64,000 nucleotides of DNA from Paragyromitra xinjiangensis (GCA_038503065.1 JBCAMK010000016.1:1054001-1118000); one strand, 5' to 3'; positions 1-12,328 are shown, numbered from the stretch's first letter. Notes: a model not told the origin generated them from the letters alone. Numbers and translations: made by a program.

Positions 1-225
1 TCCGGGTATCGAGTGTGCTGAAACGGTTAGTGGGTCGAGTGCCACTGTGGGTGGCCTGCAAGGGGAGAAGGGAGCTTTTTGCCACTTTAGTGTATGCAAC
101 CACTTTACACGCTCCGTTAGCCGCGGTTTGCGTTACTTCCTCTGGGATGATACTCACTACCCACTCCATTCCCCCCACAACTCAGAGGTACCATCAAACA
201 GAAGCAAACAATATCAGCTAAAATA

Positions 226-2350
226 ATGTGAGTCTTCAATACAGAAGAGATAAGTCAAGTGATTAACGATGAATGCAGGTCCAGACGAAATCAACGAGGC
301 AACGGAGTTCGTGGGCCGTAAGCTATCCCCAAGTCTTTGGCTGGCTGAAGCTCTGGATGAGGTTTTATACTGATTACTTTACCCCTAGAAATTCGGCTTT
401 GACTGAATTTTTGAAGGTATGTTGATTTTGATCTATTGTCACAACTTGTTTTCCGCTGCATTAATTTAAACTCTATTTGCTGATCTTAATTTTCCCCATC
501 TATTCAGTCCCGTGGTATCAATGCTAGCGAAATCCGTCGCCGTGCTGAAGAACGTGCCGCTGCAGCAGAAGCAGCAGCTGAGGGCCTAGATACCGCCGGT
601 TCTGCACCGGCAGCAGCAGAAGCTTCCGTCGCCCCAGCCAATCGCAGAACTCGTCGCACTGTGGCCGAGGAATCTGAAGCAGGTCCCTCAACGGCAGCAG
701 TATCAACAGCACCAGCATCAGCTGGCAAGAAAACCAAGAAGCGAAAGAAGGGTGGTGATGATGATGGCTGGAATCCTTATTCAAAACCTATCCCAGTGCC
801 CGGTCAGATCGGCTTTTGTGCGGAGTGCAATTGCAGGTTTACGGTGACTGCCTACTCACGCAACGGTCCTGACGGAGACGGACTTCTGTGTAATCCTTGT
901 GGAGCGAAAGATGCGAAGACGCAGAAGGTGGATAAGAAAAAGAGGGTGCAGGTGAAGAAAGTTAAGAGGAATACTGCACAACTTCTATTAGATGGATCAA
1001 ACGGTGGTCCAAAGAGCTTGAGAGAGCTTTGTATTAATGCGAGTACCCGTCCCATTTGTTCTCAGACGGGATTTGTTGCATTTTTGTACAGAAACTAATT
1101 CTAATATAGCTTGTTGCAAAACACATCGATGATGTTGAAGCTCTCGGCGATATCGGATCCATGAACATGGATCTTATCTGCCAAATTATTGCTCGAAACC
1201 GCCGCCTTAACAGCAACACTATGAAGCTCTTCCTTGATCCAGGTAGCACCCGTTTAAACATTTACGATTGTTCCAGTAAGTCCATCAATTACGCGCCCTA
1301 ACATTTCATATTACTCCAGCTCTCCCACTCGCTTTGGGGGTCTCACCCTACAAGATTATCAACTTTCACACCCATCATACTAATTCCACCATAGAGGTTG
1401 ACGCCAACGAATTACAATCAATTGCTGCGGTTGTTCCTACCCTACGACACCTTTCCCTTGCTTTCTGTGGAAACATTACGGATTCTGTCATGGACTACTA
1501 CGCTGAAAAGCTCACTTCACTAACTTCTCTCCACCTTGGCGGCCCCTTCCTTGTAACCAAAGCTTGTTACGACCGCTTCTTTAAGCTCGTTGGCCCTCGC
1601 CTGACAAACTTAGTCCTTACGGACACTGCTCGTGTCAATGCTGACGTCATTTCATCTCTTGTCGATAATTGCCCCAATCTTGTTGAACTACGCCTCGCCG
1701 ACCTCAATAGGTTCGACGACGAATGTGTTCGCCTACTTACTGGCCTTGACAAACTGGAAATATTAGAGATCTCGAATCCCGGGAAAGAGGTCACCGACGA
1801 GGCGATCATCGACGTCCTGAATGCTGCTGGATCCGGCTTGAAAGAGTTAGATCTTACCCGCTGTGTCGGCTTGACTGATGCAGTCCTCGATGCTATTCAT
1901 GCATGCTGTGTTCGTCTGCAGACTCTCTCCCTCGAGGACTGTGACCTCCTTACAGATGAGGGAATTGCGAATCTATTTACGAACTGGAGCGAGAACCACG
2001 GGCTCTCCCGTGCCAACTTCTCCCGCGTCATTAACTTCTCTAACGATGCCCTTTCTGCTCTCCTCAAGCACTCTGGCACCAATTTAGAGATCCTCAATTT
2101 GAACTCCTGCGGGAAGTTGACTGAGGAAGGACTCCAAACCCTGCTTATGAAAGGCAGCGATAAAATGGGTAGACTTGAGGAGATAGATTTAGGATTCGTG
2201 AGGAGTGTAGATGACATGGTTGTTGAAGGATTAGCCAAGAGATGTACGGATTTGAAATTAGTGAAAGTGTGGGGGGTACCGAGAATGACGCAAATGGTGG
2301 ATGTTCCAAGAGAGGTGGCAGTGATTGGAAGGGAGGCAGATCTATTGTGA
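226..2350 (+). CDS. rad7: DNA repair protein Rad7 (LRR subunit, global-genome NER)
   Basis: Rad7 works with Rad16 in damage recognition for global-genome nucleotide excision repair in the nucleus. The reading joins six exons: 226-227, 279-317, 389-416, 508-1038, 1110-1275 and 1320-2350, giving 598 aa in an unbroken frame. The N-terminus carries the family motif RGPxSALTEFL. An Ala/Glu-rich and Lys-rich linker follows, then a zinc-binding motif C127-x2-C130 ... C151-x2-C154 with FTVT and GPDG between, and leucine-rich repeats from about residue 290 to the end. The start was chosen because no in-frame ATG exists upstream after a stop at 148-150. Splicing 227 to 279 makes an AT|G codon that opens directly into the conserved N-terminus. 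Intron 4 (1039-1109) appears to be of GC-AG type. The gene is convergent with ape2. Family assignment is firm; the 5' exon and intron 4 are inferred. Confidence 0.9.
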
Positions 2351-3790
2351 ATTGGATGAGGTTTAGTGAGACATGAGGTGATCGATTGCATATTATTTTG
2401 GCTGTGGGGTTTATTGTGTGGTAAATACCTCTTGCTTCGTGGATCAAGTAACACCTAAGAGTTGTTCATTGAGTTCAGACACTAGCGCTATATCTACTCA
2501 ATTGGATCAAAAATTTATTCCAGATTATCTAGCAACGGACCTGCGAGACGGCAAGACCGAGACAGTTGCTACTAGGACTTGACCATAAAACCCGAAAGGT
2601 GGTTCTTCCAAGTAACAGGAAGAACAAGAATGAAAGTTCAAAATTTAAGGGATAGCTCCACGAATATTAACAATCATTACGTATCTGGTGTTCATATTGC
2701 ACCTACCTTTATCGGCCTAGAGATAGAGACAAGTATCATTCTAGGGGGTTTCTCCTTCCAACACATTAACGATGGCGCACAAGCATTGGCACTACAGATG
2801 TTCAGGATATGAGACGATATCGCGCCGATTGACATTCGGACCTCCGGATTTCAACAAAGATCCTTAGTGAACGTCCCTCTACCCCAGTAAATAAATACCA
2901 AGAAACGTAAGCGTTACTATTGACATCGACTTAGACTCTTAGTGCCATTCATGCAGACAGGACGTTGGGCCAAGCCGGCAAGCACTTTTCGCTACCAGTA
3001 TGTAGTGTACAAGTTGGTAACAACCTACAAACCTAACCCTGAGCCCTCAACCCTGTCCACATACGCCAAGAGCCGCTGGTTGAAAAAAAATTCGCCGACA
3101 TCCACGGCTATAAAGATCGGATCCATCCCGCACCCTTCTTTCGCTCCTCATCAAAAAGTTTACAGAGGACAGCCACGTCTAGTGCTAATCACTCTCCGCA
3201 GCTCATCAGATGCCAGGGGATTTTTTAATTCCTAAGTTCCTCGAGATTACTATCCTCCCGGATAGGAAGTTTCCCTTCCGTTTGGGTCCTATTCAGTTAG
3301 GGCGATGGAGGGGGAATGTCGATAGATGGGAGACATTCCTTCTGTTTTTTAGCTATCAATTAATTAAAATTTTTTCCAATTGGGGTTTTCTCACTTGATC
3401 TGTGCAGGTAGAAATGGTGATTGTATGTACGCAAATTCCAATCGTATGTGCCGGGAAAGTTCTACCAAATATTGTAGGCTTGCAACTGAGACGTTGGGCC
3501 CTCATATTGAGATCTTGAGAACACAATTGCCAATTTACAACGACGGGTGTACATTCCAGGAACAACCGTCCGTCCCCTATAAGTTTCAGTGATAGGCCTT
3601 ATCCTTTTTAATATCCTCGAGGGAGGCAACTTTTCACAAGGGCTTGTCTACGTTTTCGAAGGCTAGGGTAAAGGAAGAGCAACTGGATATGCTTCGATAT
3701 CTAAATTTTGTTGGGCTCCTACCATGTAGTGAGTTCCCATATATGGTTATATACTGCCTACACAAGATACAATGCGCTGTGTTAGTGACG
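2351..3790. other. Convergent intergenic region, no gene seen
   Basis: About 1.4 kb between the 3' ends of rad7 and ape2. Only short unconserved reading frames are present on either strand. It must hold both transcript ends. I see no repeat, RNA gene or conserved protein fragment. Confidence 0.6.
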
Positions 3791-6700
3791 TTACAACTTC
3801 TCCCCTACGGAGTATTTGTTCTTCTTTAACCATCCCTTGACATCTTCGGCATCCCTCTTGACCCATGCAGCCTTCGCTCTAATCCCGTCCAAACTTTGCG
3901 CTAGACTCCTGTCAAAGCCCTTGAGGCTCTTTTTGTTGAAGAACCTTTCGATATCCTCGATAGCCTGGTCTGTAGTGAAGCCGCCGGTACAAGTCAAAAC
4001 GACACTTCCGAGCATCGACAATCCTGGAGGAAGTTTCTTGACAAGGAGATCCCAGTTATGCTGGGTCCAGATCCAAAGAGCCTTTGTTCCGGTAGCGTGA
4101 GATCGGAGGCCGCCAATGGGTTGGTAGATCTGTTTTAGTTAGTACCACAAGATTTTTCACGTTTGAGATTCGAAGGTGGAATCAACTTACGTCTTGTTCC
4201 TTCACTTCCCCGTTGATAGCAAGATCGAGAGTCTTTCTGATGTTCTCCTTATTCTCAGAACGACCTAAGGAACGAAGTGCAACGTTGCGTTCATCACTGT
4301 TGCGCCCGTTCTTGTAGGCCTTGTGGATAATTTCCCACTATAAAAGATCAACAATATATTCCGCCAAGGAAGGGAAATGGATGACAAACCTCCTTCTCGC
4401 CGTGATTGTCACCATACTGAAGAACAATGCTATAGACAGAGCCACGGATATTTGGGTTAATAGCATCAAGGTCTCCCTCTGCGAACTTCTTGAACATCTC
4501 CTTGGCCGCATTCACAACCTTCTCATCTCCGCTGAAACCTGCCTGCGCAAAGGCCAGTGCCTTTAATTGCTGGAGGAGGTCGTCATCTTCTTTCTTGAAC
4601 TCCCAGCCAACTCTGTGAGCGAGCGGCGAAAACAATTCTCGCTGGAACTGCTTGAGCCCTTCCGTTTGGTCCTTCGGCTCAAAAAGCCAAGCTGCCTTAA
4701 CACTAGAAATCCTCTGAGCAATTTCAGTCCAAACGATGTATTCGTTCTCATCTTTGAACCCGGAAAGCAAATCCAAAAGACCAGAAGTCTTCTGGTAACC
4801 GCTAGTGGCGAGAGCACCAGCGTCTCCGAGCAAACCTGCCTTGTCTTGTACAGAAAGAAGAGAAGACTCTTGCCCAAGCTTCGCCAGCCGCTCTGGTGTG
4901 TATAATGTACGATAGACACCGGTTTGATCCGCATTTATCTTGTAGAAGTCGGTATCTTTCAGCTTGAGAGTAGTTTCACGTCCCTTAAATGTGAGATTTT
5001 CTTCCACTCCCTCCTTGGTGCGGAGGCCAATGAAAATGGGCCAAAGTGTTTCATCCTCCTCTGGTTTGACATCGGCTGTCCTGAGGTAACGGTTTTGTGT
5101 GAGGTGAAGCTCATTTCCGTTTTCCTTGACGGTAACTACGGGATACCCGATCTTCTTGGTCCATGTAGCCATATCACTCTCAACATCTTTCCCGCTAGCA
5201 TCACTAAGGGCAGCCCAAAGATCACCAGTCTTGACACGTCAGTATCATACTTATTTTTCATTGATAAAGTCTCTCACCTGAGTATTTCCAAAGGCGTGCT
5301 TCTTCAAGTACCTCCTAATGCCTTCAAGGAAGATATCTTCGCCAAGATATACCGAAATCATTCTAAGAACAGAACTTCCCTTTAAGTAAGAGATACTGTC
5401 GAAGATCTGATTAATCTCAGAAACTTTCTTGACTGGTACTTCGATAGGATGGCTACTCCTTAATCCGTCCAAGCTGAGAGCACCAGCCAAACTGTCTGTG
5501 ACATACGATTCCCACACCTTCCACTGTGGGTAGAACTTATTTGATGAGTACCAACTCATCCAAGTAGCGAAACCCTCGTTGAGCCACAGCCCCTCCCAGA
5601 AGTCCATAGTAACAAGGTTACCGAACCATTGATGTGCCAACTCGTGCTGCACGACTTCTGCGATTCTTTGTTTTCGGTCAAGAGAGGCGGTTCTCTCGTC
5701 ATAGAGTAAATCAACGACCCTATATGTGACCAGTCCCCAATTCTCCATTGCACCAGCCGAGAAATCCGGAATCGCAACCATGTCCATTTTTGGCAACGGG
5801 TACGGAGAGTCAAAGGTCTCCTCGTAGAACTTGAGAGTCCTTGCAGCTAGTTCCGCGGAAAACACACCTTGTTGTTCACTTCCTGGGGTGGCGTATACTC
5901 GGATGGGAACGCGGAAGTCGTTGCTCTCAACATATTTGAATTCACCAACGATGAAAGCCAGGAGCTATATCCCTCTCTATTAATTTATCGAGTTAAGATG
6001 AAGGTGTGAGGGGTTGGTCTTACATATGTCGACATTTTCGGGCTCTTGTTGAAAGTAACAGCCTTCTTGCCGTTACCGACATCCTTCTCGTGTTTAACAT
6101 CCATGTTAGATAAACATGTCAGGCTCTTGTCGGCAATCAAAGTGACTTCCCAAGTGGCTTTGAGGTCAGGTTGGTCGAAGCACGGGAGAGCCTAAAAACC
6201 AAATGTGAGCATCTCCTCCGGCTTACAGGACTCTCCACAAATCGATGCTTACCCTACGGGCATCAGTAGGTTCCATCTGAGTAGTTGCCATATATTTAGT
6301 CTCCCCAGTTTCGCTTTTATATGATGACCGGTAGAAACCTGCCATTTCCAAAACGTCAATCAGTGCTATAGTGAATCAATCCGATTAGGAATATGTACCA
6401 GCCATGTTGTCGTTTAGGTTCCCCTTGTACTTGATAGTCAAGGTGGCTTCGGTGCTAGCGGGAATAGTATCCTTGAAGGTCCAAGTAGTGGTTTGAACCT
6501 CGTCATCGCGACTAGTGCCAGCAGGCGTCTTGGTTTTCCCATCATACTCAAGCTTGACATCCTTTATCTCGAGCTCAATATCATTAACAGCAATTGTTGT
6601 GCTATCCTCCACTACATCAAGTCTATTCGTGAAACACCACTCGTTAGCTTCGATTGGCCAACCTTTGTCAAAAGGGAGTGCCAGATGTCGTTCTACATAC

Positions 6701-7092
6701 GTGATCGCCACTGTTCCCTCAAAAGTAAACTTCTCGAGATCCGGCTCGAGCTCCAAAGAATAGTTCGTCGGCTTGACATTCTTTGGGAGCACTTCTCTTC
6801 CCTGCGTAATGTCAACACCCCCAGACGCGTCGAGATCATGGTGTCGACACATTCTCTGGCACGAGCAATTCCTAGCAAAATTTCTTGATTTTAGTGAGGG
6901 AGGTGCAACGAGACGATTTCGTGAGGACAGCAGGAAGGATTTATCGGTGGCAGAGAAGATAGATGATTGAGGAGGGCGAGCAGCAACTGAAGAGATGGGT
7001 CGAAGCTTTGTCAAGACTGAGGTGCGGGGGTAAGGTGCTAGAAAGAGACGGTTAGATCGCGTGATCGGCGCTCGGGCGAGGAAGGATCTCAT
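3791..7092 (-). CDS. ape2: M1 zinc aminopeptidase (Ape2/Aap1 family)
   Basis: A zinc metallo-aminopeptidase that removes N-terminal residues from peptides. Eight exons on the minus strand: 7092-6701, 6622-6399, 6338-6253, 6191-6024, 5964-5278, 5229-4390, 4337-4191 and 4129-3791, giving 960 aa. Introns are 48-78 nt and all GT-AG. The family hallmarks are present: GAMEN exopeptidase motif at about residues 361-365, zinc site H397-E-L-A-H401 and third ligand E420 in the NEGFA segment (HExxH-x18-E). The long C-terminal ERAP1-like helical domain follows, ending in the conserved SLAQSLD region. The first 80 residues are rich in Arg/Ser and look like a mitochondrial presequence. A second in-frame Met (M81, at 6852) starts [12 protein letters not shown], which matches where the conserved part begins. 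Cytosolic and mitochondrial forms are both possible. Length agrees with yeast Ape2. Confidence 0.95.
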
Positions 7093-7890
7093 GGAGCTTT
7101 TGGGGTGAATTGAGCTGAGGAGGGGCTACTGTGCGTCTACCTATCTCTTGACGGAGCGGGGAAACCTATGCAAGATCTTCGTCACTAGGTTACTCGAGGT
7201 GGGATGTTTGGAGTATGTAGGTTATTCATGTGGCGGTAAGTTATCCAGCGTTCCCGTCTCGCTTCGGATGATAGGTTATGCGCTGGGCGGTCATGTGTAG
7301 GCAGCCTTCGGGCCCTGACGAATTCAGTCCTCCAGTTCCTACCCTCAACCAATAAACCTCTAGCACCCTACGTGATGAAAATTGTGGATCTTATGCGCTC
7401 GTTGGCCTGCCTATTCAACACGACATTCTGCAGGTTCGAAAGCGGTTATCAGCGGAGTCCTCGTTCCAACAGTGAAACTCTCAAATAGGCAGCAATTTAC
7501 AGCTACGGTATTCCAAATCCTACTAGGTCCAGCCCTCAACCATACGAATACAATATGTACGAGTCACACTAAGAGAACACATATGGGTGGCTCCGGCCGA
7601 CGAACAAACCTATAAACCACGTAGCCTCTGCCATTCGTAATCCGCTTAGCCATATTTTATCACTCGATATACGCATAACCCTCTAAAGTTACAAGCATCA
7701 AACTAATTCTATCAAGTGAAAAAAAGCCCGTTCAGTAATCACCTTCTATTAGACCACATTACCAATGGCCATTGGTTATCAATAGACAGTCCCTCTGTGA
7801 CGGCATAAATGCTCCAAGACGATAGTGAACGTAGGCATCCTTCAGCTTTTTGGATTACTGCGTATTTTTAAGCAGCACCAGTGATCTGAA
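7093..7890. other. Intergenic region between ape2 and dph6
   Basis: About 800 bp holding the ape2 promoter and the dph6 3' end (both genes on the minus strand). No conserved reading frame or RNA gene is visible. A GGTTCGA stretch near 7433 resembles a tRNA B box but has no matching A box or cloverleaf. Confidence 0.5.
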
Positions 7891-10224
7891 CTACTGGCTG
7901 CACATCCTTACTACAACGCTTAATCCAGCCTCCATGCCATTGCAGTCCCAGACCTTCTTAACAGGGATAACCTGCACTGCAACTTGAATATTCTGTTGTC
8001 TGGCAACCTCATCCCAAACCTCCATAAAACTTCCAACTGTACCGGTGCCAGCAGGTACATACACCACTACACCAACAGCCATGAATCCCATGTCCTCATT
8101 AACTATCTTCGTAACGACTTCCTTTACTAGCATGCTAGTCTTTTCAGTCCCTAGTTCTATAGTGGAGGAAAGGAATGAAAGAATTTTGATCCCGCCGCCA
8201 CCACCAGAGGGTATGTGAATACGCCTGCCATCGTTCCATCCTCCGTACCACATGCTCGAAGATGCCACTATTACATCCTTTGATGGTTCTACACCCACTT
8301 GAATGCCCCATGTATTTCGTGAAAGCAAATCACGATCATCATCATTTTCATCTTCGTGTCTCCGCTTTGCTTTCTCCAGCCAAGTCGCTTCAAGCCCGAT
8401 TCCTGCCCATTCAATTGCACAAGCTCGCGGCAATTCTTCCACAGAAACCATCAGTAGCGGTGGGTGTATTCCATCACTACCATCGTCCAGGTTCTCCTCG
8501 TCTTGGTCTTGGTCACCGCCTTCCTCCGCTCCCCATAAGCCTCTGAATCCACCTTCGCCTTCCCATCCCTTCCATAGTTGTTTCCAGGCTTTCCTAGCTG
8601 CATCCATACCATTTTCATCCACAATATACGCGACGCACCCCAAAATAGCTGTTACATCGACTGCTTTCGCAACCCGCCACATGTGCTGCAGCGCCAGCAC
8701 AGCTTGCTCTTCCACTTCTCGTCTAGAGACCCCAGCGTTGACGGCCTCCATATTTGCCGGTACAAGTGGCACCATCCCTGCGAGAGCTGTCCAGCCATCA
8801 ACAGATATAGACTGAGAATAAGGACCAATATTTGCAGGAGCCCAATATGACCGGCCTTGGACATGTAAGCCTTTTCTTCTCCCCTCCTCTTCTTTAGGTT
8901 CGACAGCCGGGAGATCAACAGTTACCGAGAGCATGACGTTTACACCTGCTGGTAGACCACCTCCTACTGAGATGCAAACGCGGGATGGTGGGTTGGGGCT
9001 TGTGAAGTAGGAAGAGTAGGCTTTGTTAATTGCGGCGAAGGACGCCATTGAACGAAGGAGAAGTGTGGTTGAAGTTATACGTGAGAAATCCGTGCCATGG
9101 GTGTCGAGAATCTCTGAGAGAGTGATCATGATATTGCTCATTTCTTTGGATATGTCTTCCGTGGGAAGTGAGGCAGATGTTAGGTTGTTGATCAAAACCA
9201 CCTTTCCGAATTTTGCTATGGATCTGGTTGGTATCTTCTCGCCACCATTCAGTTTTATGGTGCTTTTTGAATTACCTTTTCTCTCGTCGTGCTCTCGGAA
9301 AGTTTCCAGAATTCTTTCGAATTCCTGATCCCAAATGCTTGGTCTTTTTAGATCACCCACCCACTCTTCCTGCTCCTTCATCTCCCCCTCCCTCATGATG
9401 AACTTCGCATTCAATATTTTTGCATGTCCCACCCCGCCCCCACCATCTACAATCTCCCTCTCACTTTCGTCAACCTCAATCCTGCCCCTCCAGCCCGGTC
9501 CATCAACAACAATCGTTTCATACTCTCCTCCTTCGCCAGCGACATGTACTCCCCACTTCCTCTGCAATGCTTCTAGAAACCTCCTATTTCTCGCATCAGC
9601 CACGTTCCTCCAAATCCATCTTTCAGCGTCCAGCCCCACCGCAGCAACCTTAACAATCCTGGCGTCTAATCCAACAACATCCATCTCTTCCAATATTTCC
9701 TCCTGTTTCCGCTGCCAGAGATATGACAACGATGTGAGTCCCAGCCTCTCACATACCGACTCAATCCGAGTACGCTGGTAAGTCGATAATATTGCGCCCG
9801 TGGAAATAGCTTTAGCTGTTGGATGTCGCTCAAGGATGTGCCGCAACAACGGAACAAGATCCTCCGTTTCATCACTACCACCAACACTCAAAGTCGAGAA
9901 TCTATAAGAAAGATTCTGATCAACCGAGGATCCGGTTATCGGATACCGGTACAGTGGTATATTGAGTGCATTCGGGTAAAATGGAAGAAGCCCGTGACCA
10001 ACGGTTTGGTACATGAATGAGTCAAGCTCATCTTTGGTTCCTTCAATTAAGGAAGCGAAGGATTCCGGGATGGCAGTTGGTAGATGGGTCGTGATTTGTG
10101 ATGGGGAATTCGGGACAGGTGGATGAAGGTTTGCTAACGCAACGATGCGGTGGCCGTTCGCGATGCAGTGGAGGAGGGAGAAGAAAGAATCCTTCCCGCC
10201 GGAGATGAGGGCTATCACGTCCAT
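7891..10224 (-). CDS. dph6: Diphthine-ammonia ligase Dph6
   Basis: Catalyses the ATP-dependent last step of diphthamide formation on translation elongation factor 2, amidating diphthine in the cytosol. A single exon of 777 aa. The N-terminal ATP-pyrophosphatase domain opens with the PP-loop SGGKDS at residues 8-13. The family motif GEGGEYET and VVDGP lies around residues 230-245. The C-terminal half contains two RidA/YjgF-like domains; the first is marked by APANIGPYSQS near residue 460. This three-domain layout is usual for eukaryotic Dph6. The start is the first ATG and lies immediately before the conserved MDVIALISGGKDS. No intron is needed, unlike most genes here. Confidence 0.95.
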   Translation of the reverse strand: MDVIALISGGKDSFFSLLHCIANGHRIVALANLHPPVPNSPSQITTHLPTAIPESFASLIEGTKDELDSFMYQTVGHGLLPFYPNALNIPLYRYPITGSSVDQNLSYRFSTLSVGGSDETEDLVPLLRHILERHPTAKAISTGAILSTYQRTRIESVCERLGLTSLSYLWQRKQEEILEEMDVVGLDARIVKVAAVGLDAERWIWRNVADARNRRFLEALQRKWGVHVAGEGGEYETIVVDGPGWRGRIEVDESEREIVDGGGGVGHAKILNAKFIMREGEMKEQEEWVGDLKRPSIWDQEFERILETFREHDERKGNSKSTIKLNGGEKIPTRSIAKFGKVVLINNLTSASLPTEDISKEMSNIMITLSEILDTHGTDFSRITSTTLLLRSMASFAAINKAYSSYFTSPNPPSRVCISVGGGLPAGVNVMLSVTVDLPAVEPKEEEGRRKGLHVQGRSYWAPANIGPYSQSISVDGWTALAGMVPLVPANMEAVNAGVSRREVEEQAVLALQHMWRVAKAVDVTAILGCVAYIVDENGMDAARKAWKQLWKGWEGEGGFRGLWGAEEGGDQDQDEENLDDGSDGIHPPLLMVSVEELPRACAIEWAGIGLEATWLEKAKRRHEDENDDDRDLLSRNTWGIQVGVEPSKDVIVASSSMWYGGWNDGRRIHIPSGGGGGIKILSFLSSTIELGTEKTSMLVKEVVTKIVNEDMGFMAVGVVVYVPAGTGTVGSFMEVWDEVARQQNIQVAVQVIPVKKVWDCNGMEAGLSVVVRMCSQ

Positions 10225-12115
10225 AGCGCCCAGAGACAGCGGTGATGTTTTGTAAGAGCTTCAGCGGCTTGATCCTCCTCAAAACGCCAGTCAGCGCCAA
10301 TGCCTGGAAATTTGTGGTTTGCTGAAATTTCATATATTTGCTTGAAAATACAAAAAGTTTGTGCTTAAAAGCGACATAATGCTCTTAAATAGAGAGGAAA
10401 AGAATTTCCCGCTTTTCTATGGCCACAATTCCACTGAAAAGATAACGGCAGCCTCAAACATACGGTTTTTAATCTTGCAAGACTGAAGAAAAACTTCGTT
10501 CATAGAACTGAACTCCAACCGACTGTAGTGAAAGAACCCGTCTGGAGAGCTGGCTTGCATTTGGTCCATTGTACCTGTGTGTACAGGAGCGACACGATCG
10601 AGAAGTGAGGAAAGCTAGAACTGAAGAAACCCTTACATCTTGATTTTTTTTATTGGGCAATTTATGTGACAGAGCAGAGCAAAACTCTAAGATCAATTCA
10701 CCTTAGGAAACAACCCCTCGATGAAAATCAACAGTGTTGATCGTTGGAGGTTAGAGTTAGAGTGTTATTTGAAGATGTTGGAGGAAGCGGGTGAGGGGAT
10801 GAAGAAAAACTTCAGATGGTTGGTTAAATGTAGGTTAGGGTTTATTTCTTGGCGATATCCAGCATCACGTGATTAGATCTCCTAACGTTGATGGAAATAG
10901 CTCCTAAGCTCCTCTCCCCGAAACTTGCTCTGACATCTTAGCCTCCGCGCCTGATTTACTTTCTCATGTTACACTTCAGGCTCGGTTTGCCTACATATAG
11001 TATATCTCACTGCTCAATCCTTCGCATCTCTAGGCTACTCGTTTAGAGTTAAATATCAAGTTCTCGGCGACGATAAGCTTTGCATAGCAATTGTAACAAC
11101 TTTGAAGAAAGTTATCTCACTTAATTTCTCAAAATATAGTCATTCCCACATTGCGCAAAAATCCGACGAGTATGGGGTCGAGGATGCTATATCATAGGTT
11201 GTAAAGGGAGATCGCAATAAAGTCTCTGAATATCAGTCGGTGTTCCAGACCGCTCGTACTCACATATACGCCCTACTTTCATGGTTTCCTATCCCTTCCC
11301 TTCCCATTCACCTCTGTATCGTTCGTGTAAATAATTTCGCACCTTATGCTAAATAATAGAGCGCAATATTGATACTCAATAGCAAGCTGAATAGTAGAGA
11401 GAATAGAGAAGCAAATTACTTGAGATACAGAACGGAGAGAAGAGGTAGGGGTTCCCTCCACTTATACAGTACCTAGCCAATAAGAAGAGCCCAAATACCG
11501 AATATACCGTAGTCTCGAGGCTGCTGCATACACCAAATATCCAGATAGCAGCCTTTAGGCAATAGGGAAAGGAGATAAACGAACAAAGAAAAGTCTATGG
11601 GTAATAGGGAATAAATATTCGAGAATAACGAAGAATGAAGAATTAAGAGAGATAAGGGTCGAAAAGGGGAGGGGCAAATGCATATGAGGCTGCCGATAGG
11701 GCGGAAAGGTCGAGAAGGGAACTACCTGAATATATACTCCAGGGGTAGCCGCTTAAGGAGCAGTCACCCATTCTACGAGCAGAGACTCCTGTTACATCGC
11801 ATGACTGGCTTACGGGTTGGGTAACCGGACACGCAGGCATCCTCCAGCAGCATTTAATGGAAAAAAGAAACTCTCCAATTCTTAATTCTATTGTTTCTCT
11901 ATCTTTTACAAAGCTCCCCATCTCGAAGATACCTCATCCAAAGCCCTCGAGGCCGAATCAATCAAACACATTCCACCATTCCAGCCAAATAAAGAAAAGG
12001 CGAATACTATCTGAACAAATTCTATGGCAAGAACAGAATTAGGATACGTAAACAAAACAAGAATTAACTTCTCCCAGGATGCTATCCTCGAGGTACAAAG
12101 TGTGCTGTAACTAGG
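10225..12115. other. Intergenic region upstream of dph6, no gene recognised
   Basis: About 1.9 kb. Short reading frames only (for example 11643-11921 on the minus strand, 92 codons), none resembling a known family. It contains a palindromic TCACGTGA at 10865-10872. I see no terminal repeats. Confidence 0.5.
10865..10872. promoter_or_regulatory. Palindromic E-box TCACGTGA
   Basis: A perfect 8-bp palindrome with the CACGTG core, about 640 bp upstream of the dph6 start. In fungi such sites can bind bHLH factors of the Cbf1 or SrbA type. Whether it is used, and by which gene, is unknown. Confidence 0.25.
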
Positions 12116-12328
12116 CTAAGCGTCATAACCATTATCACTGTCATAGCCAGCTTCCTCTCCAGTTACCTCCCTTAGAATTATCGTGAATGTGACCGGCCAA
12201 GCGCTCCGCCGAGGGATTTCTTCCTTTAACTCAGGCGTCAAATCATCAGGTTTATGTGAAAGCTCGGCCAGCTCACCCTGCTCTGATATTGGAGCCTGGG
12301 TACCGGTATTATTGGAAGAGCTTGACAT
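12116..12328 (-). CDS. Small acidic protein of unknown function
   Basis: A 70-residue frame that I do not recognise. The first half is Ser/Thr/Glu-rich (MSSSSNNTGTQAP...). A Pro/Glu segment (LTPELKEEIPRR) follows, then a hydrophobic PVTFTIILREV stretch and an acidic end, GYDSDNGYDA. There is no signal peptide and no clear membrane span. Support for a real gene is the biased, acidic composition and a good TATAAATA on the same strand at 12502-12495, about 170 bp upstream of the ATG. The pyrimidine-rich leader between them contains no obvious competing start. It could also be a fragment of an old repeat. It lies between dph6 and ccp1 with no near neighbour. Confidence 0.45.
   Translation of the reverse strand: MSSSSNNTGTQAPISEQGELAELSHKPDDLTPELKEEIPRRSAWPVTFTIILREVTGEEAGYDSDNGYDA

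Noticed and set aside
7420..7450. tRNA-like B box GGTTCGA.
   Set aside because: No A box at the right distance and no cloverleaf can be drawn.
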